Source of the DNA: Deltaproteobacteria bacterium UBA6601
Lineage (GTDB): Bacteria; Myxococcota_A; UBA796; UBA9615
Length of the DNA stretch: 64,000 bases
Direction of reading: 5' to 3'
NCBI GenBank assembly: GCA_002433485.1
Contig: DJIF01000150.1
Coordinates: 62,001-126,000, forward strand
Shown: in pieces, positions 26,111 to 34,927 of the stretch
Position numbering within the stretch: position 1 is the stretch's first letter
Layout: each line of letters opens with the position of its first letter
Notes under the pieces: generated by a model
Database searches by the model: none
What the model saw: the letters and a program-made list of their open reading frames with translations, nothing else
Told to the model about the DNA's origin: nothing
Translations under genes and position numbers: made by a program

Positions 26111-26170
26111 GTGCGCTTGTTCAGGGGAATCGCTGAGGATAAGGCTGACCCTGGTAGACTTGTCGTGAGC

Positions 26171-26638
26171 ATGAATTCAACTGAACTGGATGAGGGCTTT
26201 TCGGCCCTTCATGATCGGCTTCGTGTCCATCTCCTACAGAATGGGCTGAAGCAGACGCGCCAGCGTGAGGAGATTCTGCGCGCATTTATTGAGTGCGGCG
26301 GCCATGTCTCCATCGATGAGTTGCTTGCCTACGTAAAGGAGCGTCATCCGCGCATTGGTCACGCCACTATCTATCGGACCATGCGTTTGTTTGTTGATGC
26401 GCGGATCGCTGCGGAGCGAAAATTCCTCGACGGCCCCGCCCGCTACGAAACGGCCGAGGTCTTCGACGAGGATCACCACGACCACCTGATCTGCACATCC
26501 TGTGCGGTCATCGTCGAGTTTGAGAACGATCAGATCGAGCAACTCCAGGAGCTGGTGGCCAGCCAGCATGGCTTTGAGCTCACCAGTCATAAGATGGAAC
26601 TCTATGGCCTCTGTCCCAATTGCAGAGGTGCTGCATAG
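26171..26638 (+). CDS. Fur-family metalloregulator
   Basis: I start at ATG 26171 (155 residues); GTG 26165 is an alternative. The N-terminal winged helix has LKQTRQREEILRAFI and the recognition region RIGHATIYRTMRLFVDA, close to the Fur consensus HVSxxT-YRxL. The dimer domain has DHHDHLICTSC (H102, H103, H105, C108, C111) and LCPNC (C148, C151), so both a structural Cys4 zinc site and a His-rich metal-sensor site are present. It may sense iron, zinc or peroxide; sequence alone does not say which. No operon partner is obvious: the upstream gene ends at a terminator and the next gene is convergent. Confidence 0.92.
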   Translation: MNSTELDEGFSALHDRLRVHLLQNGLKQTRQREEILRAFIECGGHVSIDELLAYVKERHPRIGHATIYRTMRLFVDARIAAERKFLDGPARYETAEVFDEDHHDHLICTSCAVIVEFENDQIEQLQELVASQHGFELTSHKMELYGLCPNCRGAA

Positions 26639-26660
26639 TCCTGGCTATGCAATTGCTTTG

Positions 26661-28637
26661 TTAGCCGCTCAGCGCGTGGTTTTTTGTGCTCGCCCTGGCT
26701 CGCCTGCGCAGTCGATATATCGCTGTGCTCAGCATCAGTAAGGCCAGGACCTGATAGCTGATCCCCTTGCCGAGTCCCGGAGTGTGCCAGCGGCACAGCG
26801 CCTTGCCGGACTGGCCGATGCGAACGCTGAGAAACCACATCCCAGTCATGGGGTCGCGGTCAAAGATCCCCGCCTCGCGTTCTCGTCGCATGTATTCCAG
26901 ATCCGGGTTTAGCTCGCCGCCCTCGCAGCTCCAGCCCGGCAGGTCGCGCTGAGGAACGGCAATGGTCTCGCCTGGTGGTCCCTCAATGGTCCATTCGTTT
27001 AAAACCGCCGACACGCGCACTGTGTCCGGTGCTGGGCGAAGTTCGCCGGCGCTGCTCAGCCAGGCCATGCGCCCGGCAGCGAAGTCGGGCACAGCCAGCT
27101 CACGGAAGTTGCTGGGGTCACCGTATTCGATGGGAATGATCTCCCCCCGGAGCGCGGAGCGGGAATAGACCACTCCGCTGGCTGCCCAGTCGGGATTGAG
27201 CCGGTGAATGCGACCCGGGTCCTGAGGGAAGTCCTCCAGGGGAGCGTCTGTGCCCTCAATCTGAGCGGGTAGCTGATAGCGATCCGCGGCAAACCAACAG
27301 ATCAGCACTGCCGCGACGCTCATGCTGAGTCGGGTGCCACGCCAGCCGATGAGACGTTCGCTGGCTTTGCTGATGCCTGCTGCGAGCCCGATCGGTGCCA
27401 TGATCAGGACGATCCACTGCATGCGCATCTGAAGGTCGGCCGCTGCCATGCCCGGTACTACCGAGACAAGTTCCCAGGGGCGCAGAGGTAGTCCAAGGCT
27501 CCAGGCCAGGGCGAGCATGATCCCGGATACTGCCGCCAGCGCTTTGTTGCTTAGGGAGAGCAGCGCGATTCCCGCGATCACGATTAGCCAGAACCCGGGG
27601 TGGGCAAAGCTGAGGTAGCTCTCCAGATCGCCGCCGGTCTCGACGAGGTGTGCGAGAGGAGCCGGATTCCAGCCTGGTGGGTGGAAGAATTTGACGGTCA
27701 GCCGGCCCAGTTGACTGGCTCTCTCGGCAGCTGAGACCAGAAAGAACCCGGCGCTGGCCAGGATCCCCAGACCTATGCCGATGAGGGTCGTGATTTGGTC
27801 GCGCCAGCGCCCTGCGCGAAGGACGGTGACCACAACCAGGGTCCAGCCGACCAGGACAATGGGGTAACGAGCCCAGGCCGGGCCCTGGCGGATGATCAGC
27901 GGCAGTGTGACCAGTCCGAGGATCAGCAAAAGTGAGCGGCCTGAAGCAGCGCTGGACCAGGTCAGCAGCACGACCATCAAAATTCCGTAAGAGACTGGGT
28001 AGTGGGCTCCGCACAGTCCCGCTAGACCCAGGGCCAGCCCGCCGATGGATGCCAGCAGCAGGCGTTTCTCCCAAGGGCGGCAACTGGGGTCCATGGCTGC
28101 CAGGGTTGCGGCTGCGGCCATGGGCCAGGCGCAAATGCCCAGCACCATCGGGTGACCGCTGCCCAGTCGGGCGAACCATTCATCGCTGAGCAACAGAAAC
28201 AGTCCGCTGGTCATGGCCAGTAGCGCCGGGATCCGCAGCCGCCAGCCCAGCCAGGCGAGACCGAGGAAGAGGAGCACGCAGCTGCTGCCATAGACCGCAT
28301 TCAGTCCGGCTCGGATGCCGTAGCGTGGCGCAATGAGAGCATATGCGGGGTGGCTGATAAACGATTCGGGCTCGCTGAAGAGGGGTGTCCCAAAGTTGAG
28401 AAACGGGTCCCAGTGGGGAAAGAACCCGCGCTCTCGGCTGACCCCACCGGCTACTGCCCACTGCCAGCGGCGGTCCCAGTCTGAGCCCTGCCCCATGCCA
28501 GGCTCGTCGGCAAAAGGGCCGGCTGGAACCCACTCATCTGCAGTGGACAGCCACAGCGCGGCGAGTACCGCGAGGATGCTGCAGATCAGCACATCGATGA
28601 GAGTTGGGCGATGTTCCTGTGACGGTGCCTGTTCCAC
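26661..28637 (-). CDS. YfhO-like / GT-C polytopic membrane protein
   Basis: This 658-residue protein has 11-13 hydrophobic helices and a beta-rich extracytoplasmic C-terminal domain of about 180 residues. After helix 1 the loop contains GSDWDRRWQWAVAGG and FFPHWDPFLNFGTPLFSEP, the pattern seen in YfhO-like GT-C proteins (Asp near the first helix, then W/P-rich loop). The C-terminal domain has WTIEGPPGETIAVPQRDLPG, which resembles carbohydrate-binding-like strands of this family. No donor is known. It begins at GTG 28637 (GGAGG on the minus strand with 7-base spacing), 3 bases after the stop of the small lipoprotein gene, so the two are co-transcribed. It converges on the Fur-family gene 22 bases away. 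Confidence 0.7.
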   Translation of the reverse strand: MEQAPSQEHRPTLIDVLICSILAVLAALWLSTADEWVPAGPFADEPGMGQGSDWDRRWQWAVAGGVSRERGFFPHWDPFLNFGTPLFSEPESFISHPAYALIAPRYGIRAGLNAVYGSSCVLLFLGLAWLGWRLRIPALLAMTSGLFLLLSDEWFARLGSGHPMVLGICAWPMAAAATLAAMDPSCRPWEKRLLLASIGGLALGLAGLCGAHYPVSYGILMVVLLTWSSAASGRSLLLILGLVTLPLIIRQGPAWARYPIVLVGWTLVVVTVLRAGRWRDQITTLIGIGLGILASAGFFLVSAAERASQLGRLTVKFFHPPGWNPAPLAHLVETGGDLESYLSFAHPGFWLIVIAGIALLSLSNKALAAVSGIMLALAWSLGLPLRPWELVSVVPGMAAADLQMRMQWIVLIMAPIGLAAGISKASERLIGWRGTRLSMSVAAVLICWFAADRYQLPAQIEGTDAPLEDFPQDPGRIHRLNPDWAASGVVYSRSALRGEIIPIEYGDPSNFRELAVPDFAAGRMAWLSSAGELRPAPDTVRVSAVLNEWTIEGPPGETIAVPQRDLPGWSCEGGELNPDLEYMRREREAGIFDRDPMTGMWFLSVRIGQSGKALCRWHTPGLGKGISYQVLALLMLSTAIYRLRRRARASTKNHALSG

Positions 28638-28640
28638 CGG

Positions 28641-29105
28641 TCAGCCTCCTTCTGCCGACTTTAGTTCGGGTCGCTGACCATCTTCGGGCCTTAGGGTGTC
28701 GGCGATAATCCAGCGCAATCTTTCGCTCGGCTGACCTTCGGGGCAGGCACTGCTGCGGGCCTCTTCGAGGAGGCGGGGCATCCGTGCTCCTTGCTCCAGT
28801 TGCTGCCGATAAACATCACGCTGTCGTAGTAGACCCGCTGCGTCGAGTTCATGGTGGAGAAGAAGCTTTGCGCGAGCCTGCTCGAGTCGAGCCGGTTGTC
28901 CGCTGAGAATGCCATCGAGGCAGTCCAGGCGCGACTCGATGATGATGAACTCCAACAAGCTGAGCCCAGTGGTCCGCTGGTGCCTGGAAAGAGCGGACGA
29001 GGTGTGGTCTTCGCCGGGCACCATAGGGTCAGCCGGAGCCCTGCAGCCTGGTGTGAGACTGAAGGTGAGAACCAAGATCAGCGCGCGAGTATCGAGCACC
29101 ACCAC
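28641..29105 (-). CDS. Small unrecognised lipoprotein
   Basis: This is a 154-residue protein with a signal peptide and lipobox LTPGC (about residue 21), then a mainly helical acidic body rich in Leu, Arg and Glu (QARAKLLLHHELDAAGLLRQ). I recognise no family. The GTG start at 29105 lacks a strong ribosome site. It is upstream of and nearly overlapping the YfhO-like gene (stop at 28641-28643, next start 28637), which suggests a joint function in envelope polymer or lipid handling. It is divergent from the DAO-type oxidase gene. Confidence 0.6.
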   Translation of the reverse strand: MVVLDTRALILVLTFSLTPGCRAPADPMVPGEDHTSSALSRHQRTTGLSLLEFIIIESRLDCLDGILSGQPARLEQARAKLLLHHELDAAGLLRQRDVYRQQLEQGARMPRLLEEARSSACPEGQPSERLRWIIADTLRPEDGQRPELKSAEGG

Positions 29106-29247
29106 ACTCTATCTGATTCGGGCTGGCGAAGCCGTTGGCCGGGGCTTGCCGCTGTCCTGATATTGCCTGGCATTGAGCTGCATAGCCCGCACCTTGAGCA
29201 TGACAATGGAGGTGGATGGTTTAGGATGCCGCCCGGTGCCTATGAAA

Positions 29248-29266
29248 CAGGACTGATAAGGTCCTG
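29248..29266. repeat. Inverted repeat upstream of the DAO oxidase
   Basis: Six-base arms CAGGAC and GTCCTG flank the 7-base spacer TGATAAG, ending 23 bases before the GTG start of the oxidase and close to its ribosome site. It could be an operator or an attenuating hairpin. No factor is suggested. The rest of the 184-base divergent gap (29106-29289) shows nothing clear. Confidence 0.35.
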
Positions 29267-29289
29267 GCTGGCACGGAAAGGAGCTTTAC

Positions 29290-30432
29290 GTGACCAGCGC
29301 GGGAGCGGCACCGGTGGTCGTTATTGGCGGAGGAATCGCTGGCCTGTCGGTAGCCTTTCATCTGGCCCGATGGGGCGCCCACGCGGTGCAGTTGTTTGAG
29401 CGCGAGCCTGCGCTCTGCGGTCACTCCTCAGGGCGTAATGCCGCGATCTACCGGCAGCTGGCTGACAACGAGCTTGGTGTTGCCCTGGCGCAGCGCACAG
29501 CTCAGCTACTGGATCAGGGCCCCGCTGGGCTCGGCCCCTGGCTGAGAACTTGTGGTGGTCTCTACGTGGCCGCCAGTCCAGAGCCACTCGATCGAGCGGC
29601 AAGCCTTGCTATGAAGATGTCGCTGAGCTGCGAGCGCCTGTCGGGCCACCAGCTGGTTGAGTATGCACCGGTGCTGGCTGATAGCGGTGTGTCTGCAGGG
29701 CTGTTGGTGCCTGGAGATGGGGTGATTGATATCCACTCGGTTACCGAGGCGTTGGCCCGGGGCGCTCGGGAGCGCGGCGTTCGTATCCAAACCAACTGCG
29801 GGGTGGAGGCCATTGTTGCTGAGCAGGGGCGGGTCGCCGCGGTTGTGCTCGAAGGAGGCAGGCGCGTCGCTTGCCGACAGGTGGTCATTGCTGCTGGTGC
29901 CTGGGCCTCCTCCCTCGGTGCTGCCCTCGGCGTGCCTTTGCCGATGGTTCCTATGCGACGTCATCTTGCAGTGCTCGACATTGAGCTGCCGCCAAACTCT
30001 CCGGTGATCTGGAGGCTTGATGATGAGGTTTACTTTCGTGCCGAGACGGGCGGGCTACTGGCGAGCCCCTGCGACGAGAGTCCCTGCGCGCCTGGTTTGC
30101 CTGCCACCTCTCTTGATGCTCTGGGGCTGCTGGCCGACAAGCTGAAGTCGCTGGCGCCGTCCCTTGCTGCTCGCGCCGTATCGAGGTCCTGGGCTTGCTT
30201 GCGGACGTTTGCTGCGGATCGGGAGTTTGTCGCCGGACCTGATCCCAGGCTGGCGGGTCTGCACTGGCTCGGCGGCTTCGGCGGGCGGGGCATGACCGAG
30301 GGCCTGGCCGCTGGAGAGGTTTGCGCTCGTGGGGTGCTGGGTCAGCCTCATCCCCTTGCAGAAGCGCTCAGTCCCAAGCGTCTGTTGGATGCGGGAAGGC
30401 TTTCGGAGTCAGCGCCTAGAAGTAGCTGTTGA
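29290..30432 (+). CDS. FAD-dependent DAO-family oxidoreductase (D-amino acid/sarcosine oxidase-like)
   Basis: This 380-residue enzyme starts at GTG 29290, six bases after GGAAAGGAG. The N-terminus is a clean FAD motif, VVVIGGGIAGLSVAFHLARWG (GxGxxGxxxA), followed by SGRNAAIYRQL. Mid-protein HRSG-like context is GDGVIDIHSVTEALARGARERG, and the C-terminus has LHWLGGFGGRGMTEGLAAGE, the second FAD contact typical of DAO-fold enzymes. It belongs with glycine, sarcosine or D-amino-acid oxidases and NAD-like dehydrogenases of that fold; the amine substrate is unknown. Its 3' end overlaps the convergent barrel gene by 17 bases. Confidence 0.85.
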   Translation: MTSAGAAPVVVIGGGIAGLSVAFHLARWGAHAVQLFEREPALCGHSSGRNAAIYRQLADNELGVALAQRTAQLLDQGPAGLGPWLRTCGGLYVAASPEPLDRAASLAMKMSLSCERLSGHQLVEYAPVLADSGVSAGLLVPGDGVIDIHSVTEALARGARERGVRIQTNCGVEAIVAEQGRVAAVVLEGGRRVACRQVVIAAGAWASSLGAALGVPLPMVPMRRHLAVLDIELPPNSPVIWRLDDEVYFRAETGGLLASPCDESPCAPGLPATSLDALGLLADKLKSLAPSLAARAVSRSWACLRTFAADREFVAGPDPRLAGLHWLGGFGGRGMTEGLAAGEVCARGVLGQPHPLAEALSPKRLLDAGRLSESAPRSSC

Positions 30433-31768
30433 TCTGCAGGTAGCCGGTGTGCGGCACCAGGCCAAACTCACTCCGCGGCTGCAGGACTTCAACGAACTGG
30501 TCGCCGGCGATCGGACGACCGTCCGAGCCGATGAGCTGAGTCAGGTCTAGCTCGCGGGGCCGCTTGCCGAGGGCAAACATGGCGCCAACCACCAGGTCAG
30601 CGTTGCCTGCGATGGACCAGGAGAGTCCGGGGCTGAAGAGCGCGCTGCCGTCGAGCAGGTTCATGGTGAGCGCAGTGGTGGTGCTGAGCACCGGGCTCAG
30701 TTCATAGTTGAGACTGAAGGCTGCATAGAGTCTGCCCATAGCCCACAGCTCGCCGCGCTGAAAACGAGGGCTCTGGCTTAGTGGCAGATAGCCTGAAGTA
30801 CTCGCAGCCCCGATGTCCTGATAGTAGAGCTCAGCCATGAAGTGCAGGCCTGATGGGCTGCGATAGTCGCCGCCAAACACCACCTGCAGGAAGGCATCCT
30901 CCTGGCTCTCTTCAGGGGGGACCGTGTAGGCGATGGCGCCGCGGAGGCCAATGTCGCCAATGGAGCCCGAGGCGTCGAGGCCGGCAATGAAGTCGCCGTG
31001 CGCTGCAGCGAGCAGCGCGGTGATGTCCCACAGCCCGACGTTAAAGCGCCCGCTAGCGGCGAGAACCAGGCCTTCCAGTTGCCAGCCGCCTGCGTAGGCA
31101 GCAACAGTGGTGATCTGATTGGCGGTACCGAAGAAGAAGTCACCCCGGATCGCGTCAACCCCTGGTTTGTATTCCCGATCGATGACGGTGGCCGCGAAGG
31201 GGGCTACCCGGTCCAGCGGGGTGAAGAACCAGGTGCTGCCAAAGGTGATGGGTTGCCGTCCGATGGTCAGGGTCGCGTGACTTGAGCGCAGGCGCAGGGA
31301 TAGCCGATCCATTCGACCTCGGAGCTGAACCTGACTGTCAGCCTCTCCGGCGCGCCAGCTCAAGGGTATGGCTTCGGGGGTCCCCTGACCGCTGGGATCG
31401 CCGAGCATGCTGCCGCTCAGGCCGCTCGACCCGGAGCTGAGTTCGCCAGCCAGTTGGTGATGAGCGCTGACGTAGAGGAAGTCTGCAAGGCTCAACTCCA
31501 GGCGCGCGCGGGCCATCAGCAGGCCCTGGCCGATGGGGTCATCGGGCATCAACAGGTGCTCGTAGGGTTGCATGGCCACGAAGCGCCCCTTGATGTCGCC
31601 GCCCAGGTCCAGCTGCGCGCCTTCGCGGTCGATGATTGATGCAGCATCTGAGTTGCTGGGCAGGACTGTACAGGCGGTCAGCGTAGTGATCAGCAGCAGG
31701 GTGGCGGGAAACGGGTGTGCGTGGAAGCTGTCTAGCAGCCCGACGGTGGAGGGCAGCCGGTCCTTCAC
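30416..31768 (-). CDS. Outer-membrane beta-barrel of the Lol-like operon
   Basis: This is a 450-residue protein with an N-terminal signal region (hydrophobic LLLITTLTAC) and about 16-18 alternating strands, ending in Phe (YLQINSYF), as outer-membrane barrels do. Segments such as RLSLRLRSSHATLTIGRQPI and FMAELYYQDIGA fit transmembrane strands; the middle has TIGRQPITFGSTW, reminiscent of porin-like families. It starts at GTG 31768, overlapping the ATPase stop by four bases, so it is the last gene of a five-gene operon: LolA-like, two permeases, ATPase, barrel. Expected role: outer-membrane end of an export or lipid/lipoprotein route. Its last 17 bases overlap the DAO gene in the opposite direction. 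Confidence 0.65.
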   Translation of the reverse strand: MKDRLPSTVGLLDSFHAHPFPATLLLITTLTACTVLPSNSDAASIIDREGAQLDLGGDIKGRFVAMQPYEHLLMPDDPIGQGLLMARARLELSLADFLYVSAHHQLAGELSSGSSGLSGSMLGDPSGQGTPEAIPLSWRAGEADSQVQLRGRMDRLSLRLRSSHATLTIGRQPITFGSTWFFTPLDRVAPFAATVIDREYKPGVDAIRGDFFFGTANQITTVAAYAGGWQLEGLVLAASGRFNVGLWDITALLAAAHGDFIAGLDASGSIGDIGLRGAIAYTVPPEESQEDAFLQVVFGGDYRSPSGLHFMAELYYQDIGAASTSGYLPLSQSPRFQRGELWAMGRLYAAFSLNYELSPVLSTTTALTMNLLDGSALFSPGLSWSIAGNADLVVGAMFALGKRPRELDLTQLIGSDGRPIAGDQFVEVLQPRSEFGLVPHTGYLQINSYF

Positions 31769-32448
31769 CGCCGCTCGTCCTTGTCGATCTTGCCGTCCAC
31801 CAGGGTCACTACGCGGCGTGCCCGCTCCATCACTCGGGGGTCGTGCGTTGCGAACAGGAAGGTGATGCCGTGGTCGCGATTGAGGGCTTGCATGGTGTCG
31901 AGCAGCTCTTCACTGGTCTTGCTGTCCAGATTGGCAGTTGGTTCATCGGCCAGCACCAGCGCCGGGTTTGCCGCCATCGCCCGGGCCACCGCGACCCGTT
32001 GCTGCTGCCCGCCAGAAAGCTCGGCGGGCCTGCGATCTTCCATCCCTTTGAGGCCCACCGATTCGAGCAGGCTCATGACCCGTGAGCGTCGCTCGTTAGG
32101 GGCAACCCCCTGTAACAACAAAACGAATTCGGCATTTTCGTATGCGCTCAGCACCGGGACCAGGTTGTAGGCCTGAAACACGAAACCAAGCCGCTCAAGG
32201 CGCAGCCGAGCCAGCTCTCCTTTGCTCATTCCTGCCAACTCGCGCCCCTCAATCTGGATCGAGCCGCTATCGGGTAGGTCGAGAGCGCCGATCTGGTTGA
32301 GTAGAGTGGTCTTGCCGGAGCCGGAAGGTCCCATCAGTGCGGTGAATTCACCGGCCTCGATGTCCAGGGATACGCCACGTAGCGCCTCCACTTTCAGGGC
32401 GCCTTGCGTATAGGTTCGGGTGAGGTCTTGCACTTGAACGATGGGCAT
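31765..32448 (-). CDS. ABC transporter ATPase (LolD/MacB type)
   Basis: This 227-residue ATPase is of the MacB/LolD/FtsE group. It has Walker A GPSGSGKTTLLNQIG, a Q-loop at FQAYNLVPVLS, signature LSGGQQQRVAVARA, and Walker B ALVLADEPTANLDSKTSEEL with the switch His in THDPRVM. Both neighbours are coupled: the preceding permease stop is 12 bases upstream of the ATG at 32448, and the barrel start overlaps its stop (GTGA). It powers the two FtsX-type permeases that precede it in the operon. Length (about 230) is normal for this subfamily. Confidence 0.95.
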   Translation of the reverse strand: MPIVQVQDLTRTYTQGALKVEALRGVSLDIEAGEFTALMGPSGSGKTTLLNQIGALDLPDSGSIQIEGRELAGMSKGELARLRLERLGFVFQAYNLVPVLSAYENAEFVLLLQGVAPNERRSRVMSLLESVGLKGMEDRRPAELSGGQQQRVAVARAMAANPALVLADEPTANLDSKTSEELLDTMQALNRDHGITFLFATHDPRVMERARRVVTLVDGKIDKDERR

Positions 32449-32459
32449 GGTGGCTTGTC

Positions 32460-33689
32460 CTAGACGTGGCGCATTGCTTCGACTGGTTGCAGCCTACCGG
32501 CCTTCCAGGCCGGGTAGATTGTCGCTGATATTGACAGCAGCACTGCAGCGACGGTGCTGGCTGCCATGTGGTTGAGATCCCATGCTGCATACAGGTGGGT
32601 GGAGATGGCAACGCCAGACATTTCCATGGTGTCCCCCATCATTCCGGAGTAGTCCAGGCCCGCGTGCGCCAGGTAGGCCGTTACAGCTGAGCCACCCAGC
32701 AGTCCCAGCACTGCTGAGGCGAGCCCCAGGACCAAGCCCTCAGTGAGAATCAGTCGGCGCAGCTTGCTGGGGGTCATGCCCAGAGCGAGCATGACGCCGA
32801 ACTCACGCATGCGCTCCATCACGCTCATCAGGATGACGTTGAGGATGACCAGCGCGCCGATGATGCCGATGATGAACATGAACTTGTTGTTGGTGGCGCG
32901 GTCGACCTCGGTGAATTCATAGAGGTTGTCGATGGCTTCTTTCCAGCCCAGGATTTCGAGGCCTTCCCGATTGCCAAGGGAGGACTTCACTGCCGCCAGC
33001 ACGGCGTCGGTGCTGTCAGGGTCGTCGAGGTGCAACGAGACCTGGGATGCGGCGTCGGGTTGATCGAGGAAGTCCTGTGCTCCAGCCAGGCTGACGACCG
33101 CCAGGAAGCCGTCGGCCTGGGCTGCTCCGGTACGAACCAGGCCACGTACTCGAAACAGGCGAGAGGCGACGTCCTCTTTGCCCTGTCCCATCAGCACAAC
33201 CTTCTTACCGACGCTCACCTCCAGCTTGTTGGCTAGCTCGAAGCCCAGCACGATGCCGCGGCTGTCATCTTCCTGGAGCCATGTGCCTTCAACGATCTTT
33301 TCGTGCAGGTCAGTGACTTGGCGCTCATCCTGGGCGACGACCGCTTGTACGGCGACTGCAACCGAATTACTGGCCGAGCTGAGGAGTCCGCCGAGGAAAG
33401 TTCGCTGTAGCACGATGGCTTGTGGGTGAAGCCCTTGCACCTGGGCTGCAAGCTCAGTTGCCCCTTCGACCCGGTGTTTGAGTGGATCGGGGTTGTCCTT
33501 CCAGCCCTGCCCTTGAATCACTACATGCCCAGCCGTTGTGCTGATCCCCTTTTCGAGCATGGTCAGGTAGGTGCCGTGATTTAGGTTGTTGCCCATGATG
33601 ACCAGGGTCAGCGTTCCGGCCACCGATGCGCAGCAGATGGCCGATAAGGTGCGATTTCGCAGCAGGTTGCGGCAGGCCAGACGTAGCAT
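32460..33689 (-). CDS. ABC transporter permease, LolC/E (FtsX) type
   Basis: Started at ATG 33689 (409 residues); upstream codons in the open frame overlap the neighbouring permease. The protein has one N-terminal helix (LRLACRNLLRNRTLSAICC, following the ABC2/MacB pattern), a large periplasmic domain of about 230 residues, then three helices with VMERMREFGVMLALGMTPSKLRR, the FtsX-domain signature. The start overlaps the preceding permease stop by four bases (ATGA). Together with its partner it probably forms a heterodimer, as LolC and LolE do. Confidence 0.92.
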   Translation of the reverse strand: MLRLACRNLLRNRTLSAICCASVAGTLTLVIMGNNLNHGTYLTMLEKGISTTAGHVVIQGQGWKDNPDPLKHRVEGATELAAQVQGLHPQAIVLQRTFLGGLLSSASNSVAVAVQAVVAQDERQVTDLHEKIVEGTWLQEDDSRGIVLGFELANKLEVSVGKKVVLMGQGKEDVASRLFRVRGLVRTGAAQADGFLAVVSLAGAQDFLDQPDAASQVSLHLDDPDSTDAVLAAVKSSLGNREGLEILGWKEAIDNLYEFTEVDRATNNKFMFIIGIIGALVILNVILMSVMERMREFGVMLALGMTPSKLRRLILTEGLVLGLASAVLGLLGGSAVTAYLAHAGLDYSGMMGDTMEMSGVAISTHLYAAWDLNHMAASTVAAVLLSISATIYPAWKAGRLQPVEAMRHV

Positions 33690-34921
33690 CAGTGCTCCCT
33701 CATGGCTTCTACCGGTCTGAGTCGAGCCACTCGTATGGCTGGCCAAAGAGCCGCTATGAAGGCGACCAGGTGCATGAAGACCAGGGTGATAACGATGGGC
33801 TCAGGGCGCAACATGCCGTAGAACCTCGGTGGGAAGGTCACCCCCATGAAGCTTACCCCCTGGCCATCGGCGGTGGCGTAGGGAAAGCCGTACTCGATGA
33901 GCAGCCAGTCAAGAAAGCCGCCAAAGACAAGGCCGAGGATGCTTGCCACGCCGCACAGCAATAAGCTTTCCAGCACGATCATCAGCATCATGCGCAGTCG
34001 GGTCATGCCCAGTGAACGCAGCACACCTAGCTCACGGGTGCGCTCAAAAACGCTCATCAGCATGGTGCTGAGTACGCCCAGGCCGGCTACTGAGAACATG
34101 ATGAACAGCATGATGTAGAGACCTGCGTCCTTCATGCCCATCATCTTGGCGAGATCCGGGTCTGCGTCCTCCCAGCTGTTGACCTGGACGTCGGCCAGCT
34201 CGCCGAGCTCGCCGCGCACCGCATCGCGGAGCGCAGCGCTGCCTGCGACGTCCTCCCCCACCAGCATGATCTGGTGCACGCGTCCCTCCAGGGCGATCAG
34301 GCTCTGTAGGGTGCTGAGGTGAACATAAGCGCCGCTTCGGTCCAGCTGATCCAGGCCACTCTCAAAGATGCCTACAATCTCCAGCAGCTCGGTCGCCATG
34401 CCGCCGTCAGCAGCCTGGCCCAGGAACAGCAGCTGTTGTCCGGCCTCCAGGCTCAGCTCGTGCGCCATCCCAGCGCCAATGACTACCTCGGCGCCAGCCT
34501 CATCACTCAGGAAGCGCCCTTTACCGTCCAGGAGTTGTTGGTCGTAGTCGGTGATGATCCGGTCCGCTTTGGGATCGATACCGATGAAGCGAGCGCCTAC
34601 GGAGGTGTCTTCTGATGCGGCCAGAGCGTAGACGAACATGCGCCCAGAGGCGCCATTGACTTCGGGCAACTGCCGAGCTTTGGTGACGATGCCTTCATCG
34701 ATGGTGTCGTGCATCAGCTGACTGGTGGGCCACTTTGGGTGCACGACCTGAGCATGCCCGAGGGTTTGCCGAACCAGTACATCACTCATCATGGCGAACA
34801 TGCCGTCCTGCATGCAGGCAATCGCCAGGACCAGTCCCATGGCGATGGCCATGCCGCTGGCCGTGATTAGGGTCCGCCTGCGGTAGCGCCAGAGGTTTCG
34901 CCAGGCGATTCGCAGCAGCAT
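33689..34921 (-). CDS. ABC transporter permease, LolC/E (FtsX) type, second copy
   Basis: This 410-residue permease has the same four-helix layout as its downstream partner: N-terminal LLRIAWRNLWRYRRRTLITA, a large periplasmic domain, and FERTRELGVLRSLGMTRLR in the FtsX domain. The two paralogues differ clearly in the periplasmic part, so they are not a recent duplicate. It starts at ATG 34921, six bases after the LolA-like stop. Directly after its stop codon the next permease begins by overlap. Confidence 0.92.
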   Translation of the reverse strand: MLLRIAWRNLWRYRRRTLITASGMAIAMGLVLAIACMQDGMFAMMSDVLVRQTLGHAQVVHPKWPTSQLMHDTIDEGIVTKARQLPEVNGASGRMFVYALAASEDTSVGARFIGIDPKADRIITDYDQQLLDGKGRFLSDEAGAEVVIGAGMAHELSLEAGQQLLFLGQAADGGMATELLEIVGIFESGLDQLDRSGAYVHLSTLQSLIALEGRVHQIMLVGEDVAGSAALRDAVRGELGELADVQVNSWEDADPDLAKMMGMKDAGLYIMLFIMFSVAGLGVLSTMLMSVFERTRELGVLRSLGMTRLRMMLMIVLESLLLCGVASILGLVFGGFLDWLLIEYGFPYATADGQGVSFMGVTFPPRFYGMLRPEPIVITLVFMHLVAFIAALWPAIRVARLRPVEAMREH

Positions 34922-34927
34922 TGGGGT

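Noticed and set aside
27256..28179. 307-residue ORF within the YfhO-like gene
   Set aside because: Same strand but different frame inside a clear membrane protein; composition is Arg/Pro-rich, typical of a shadow in GC-rich DNA.
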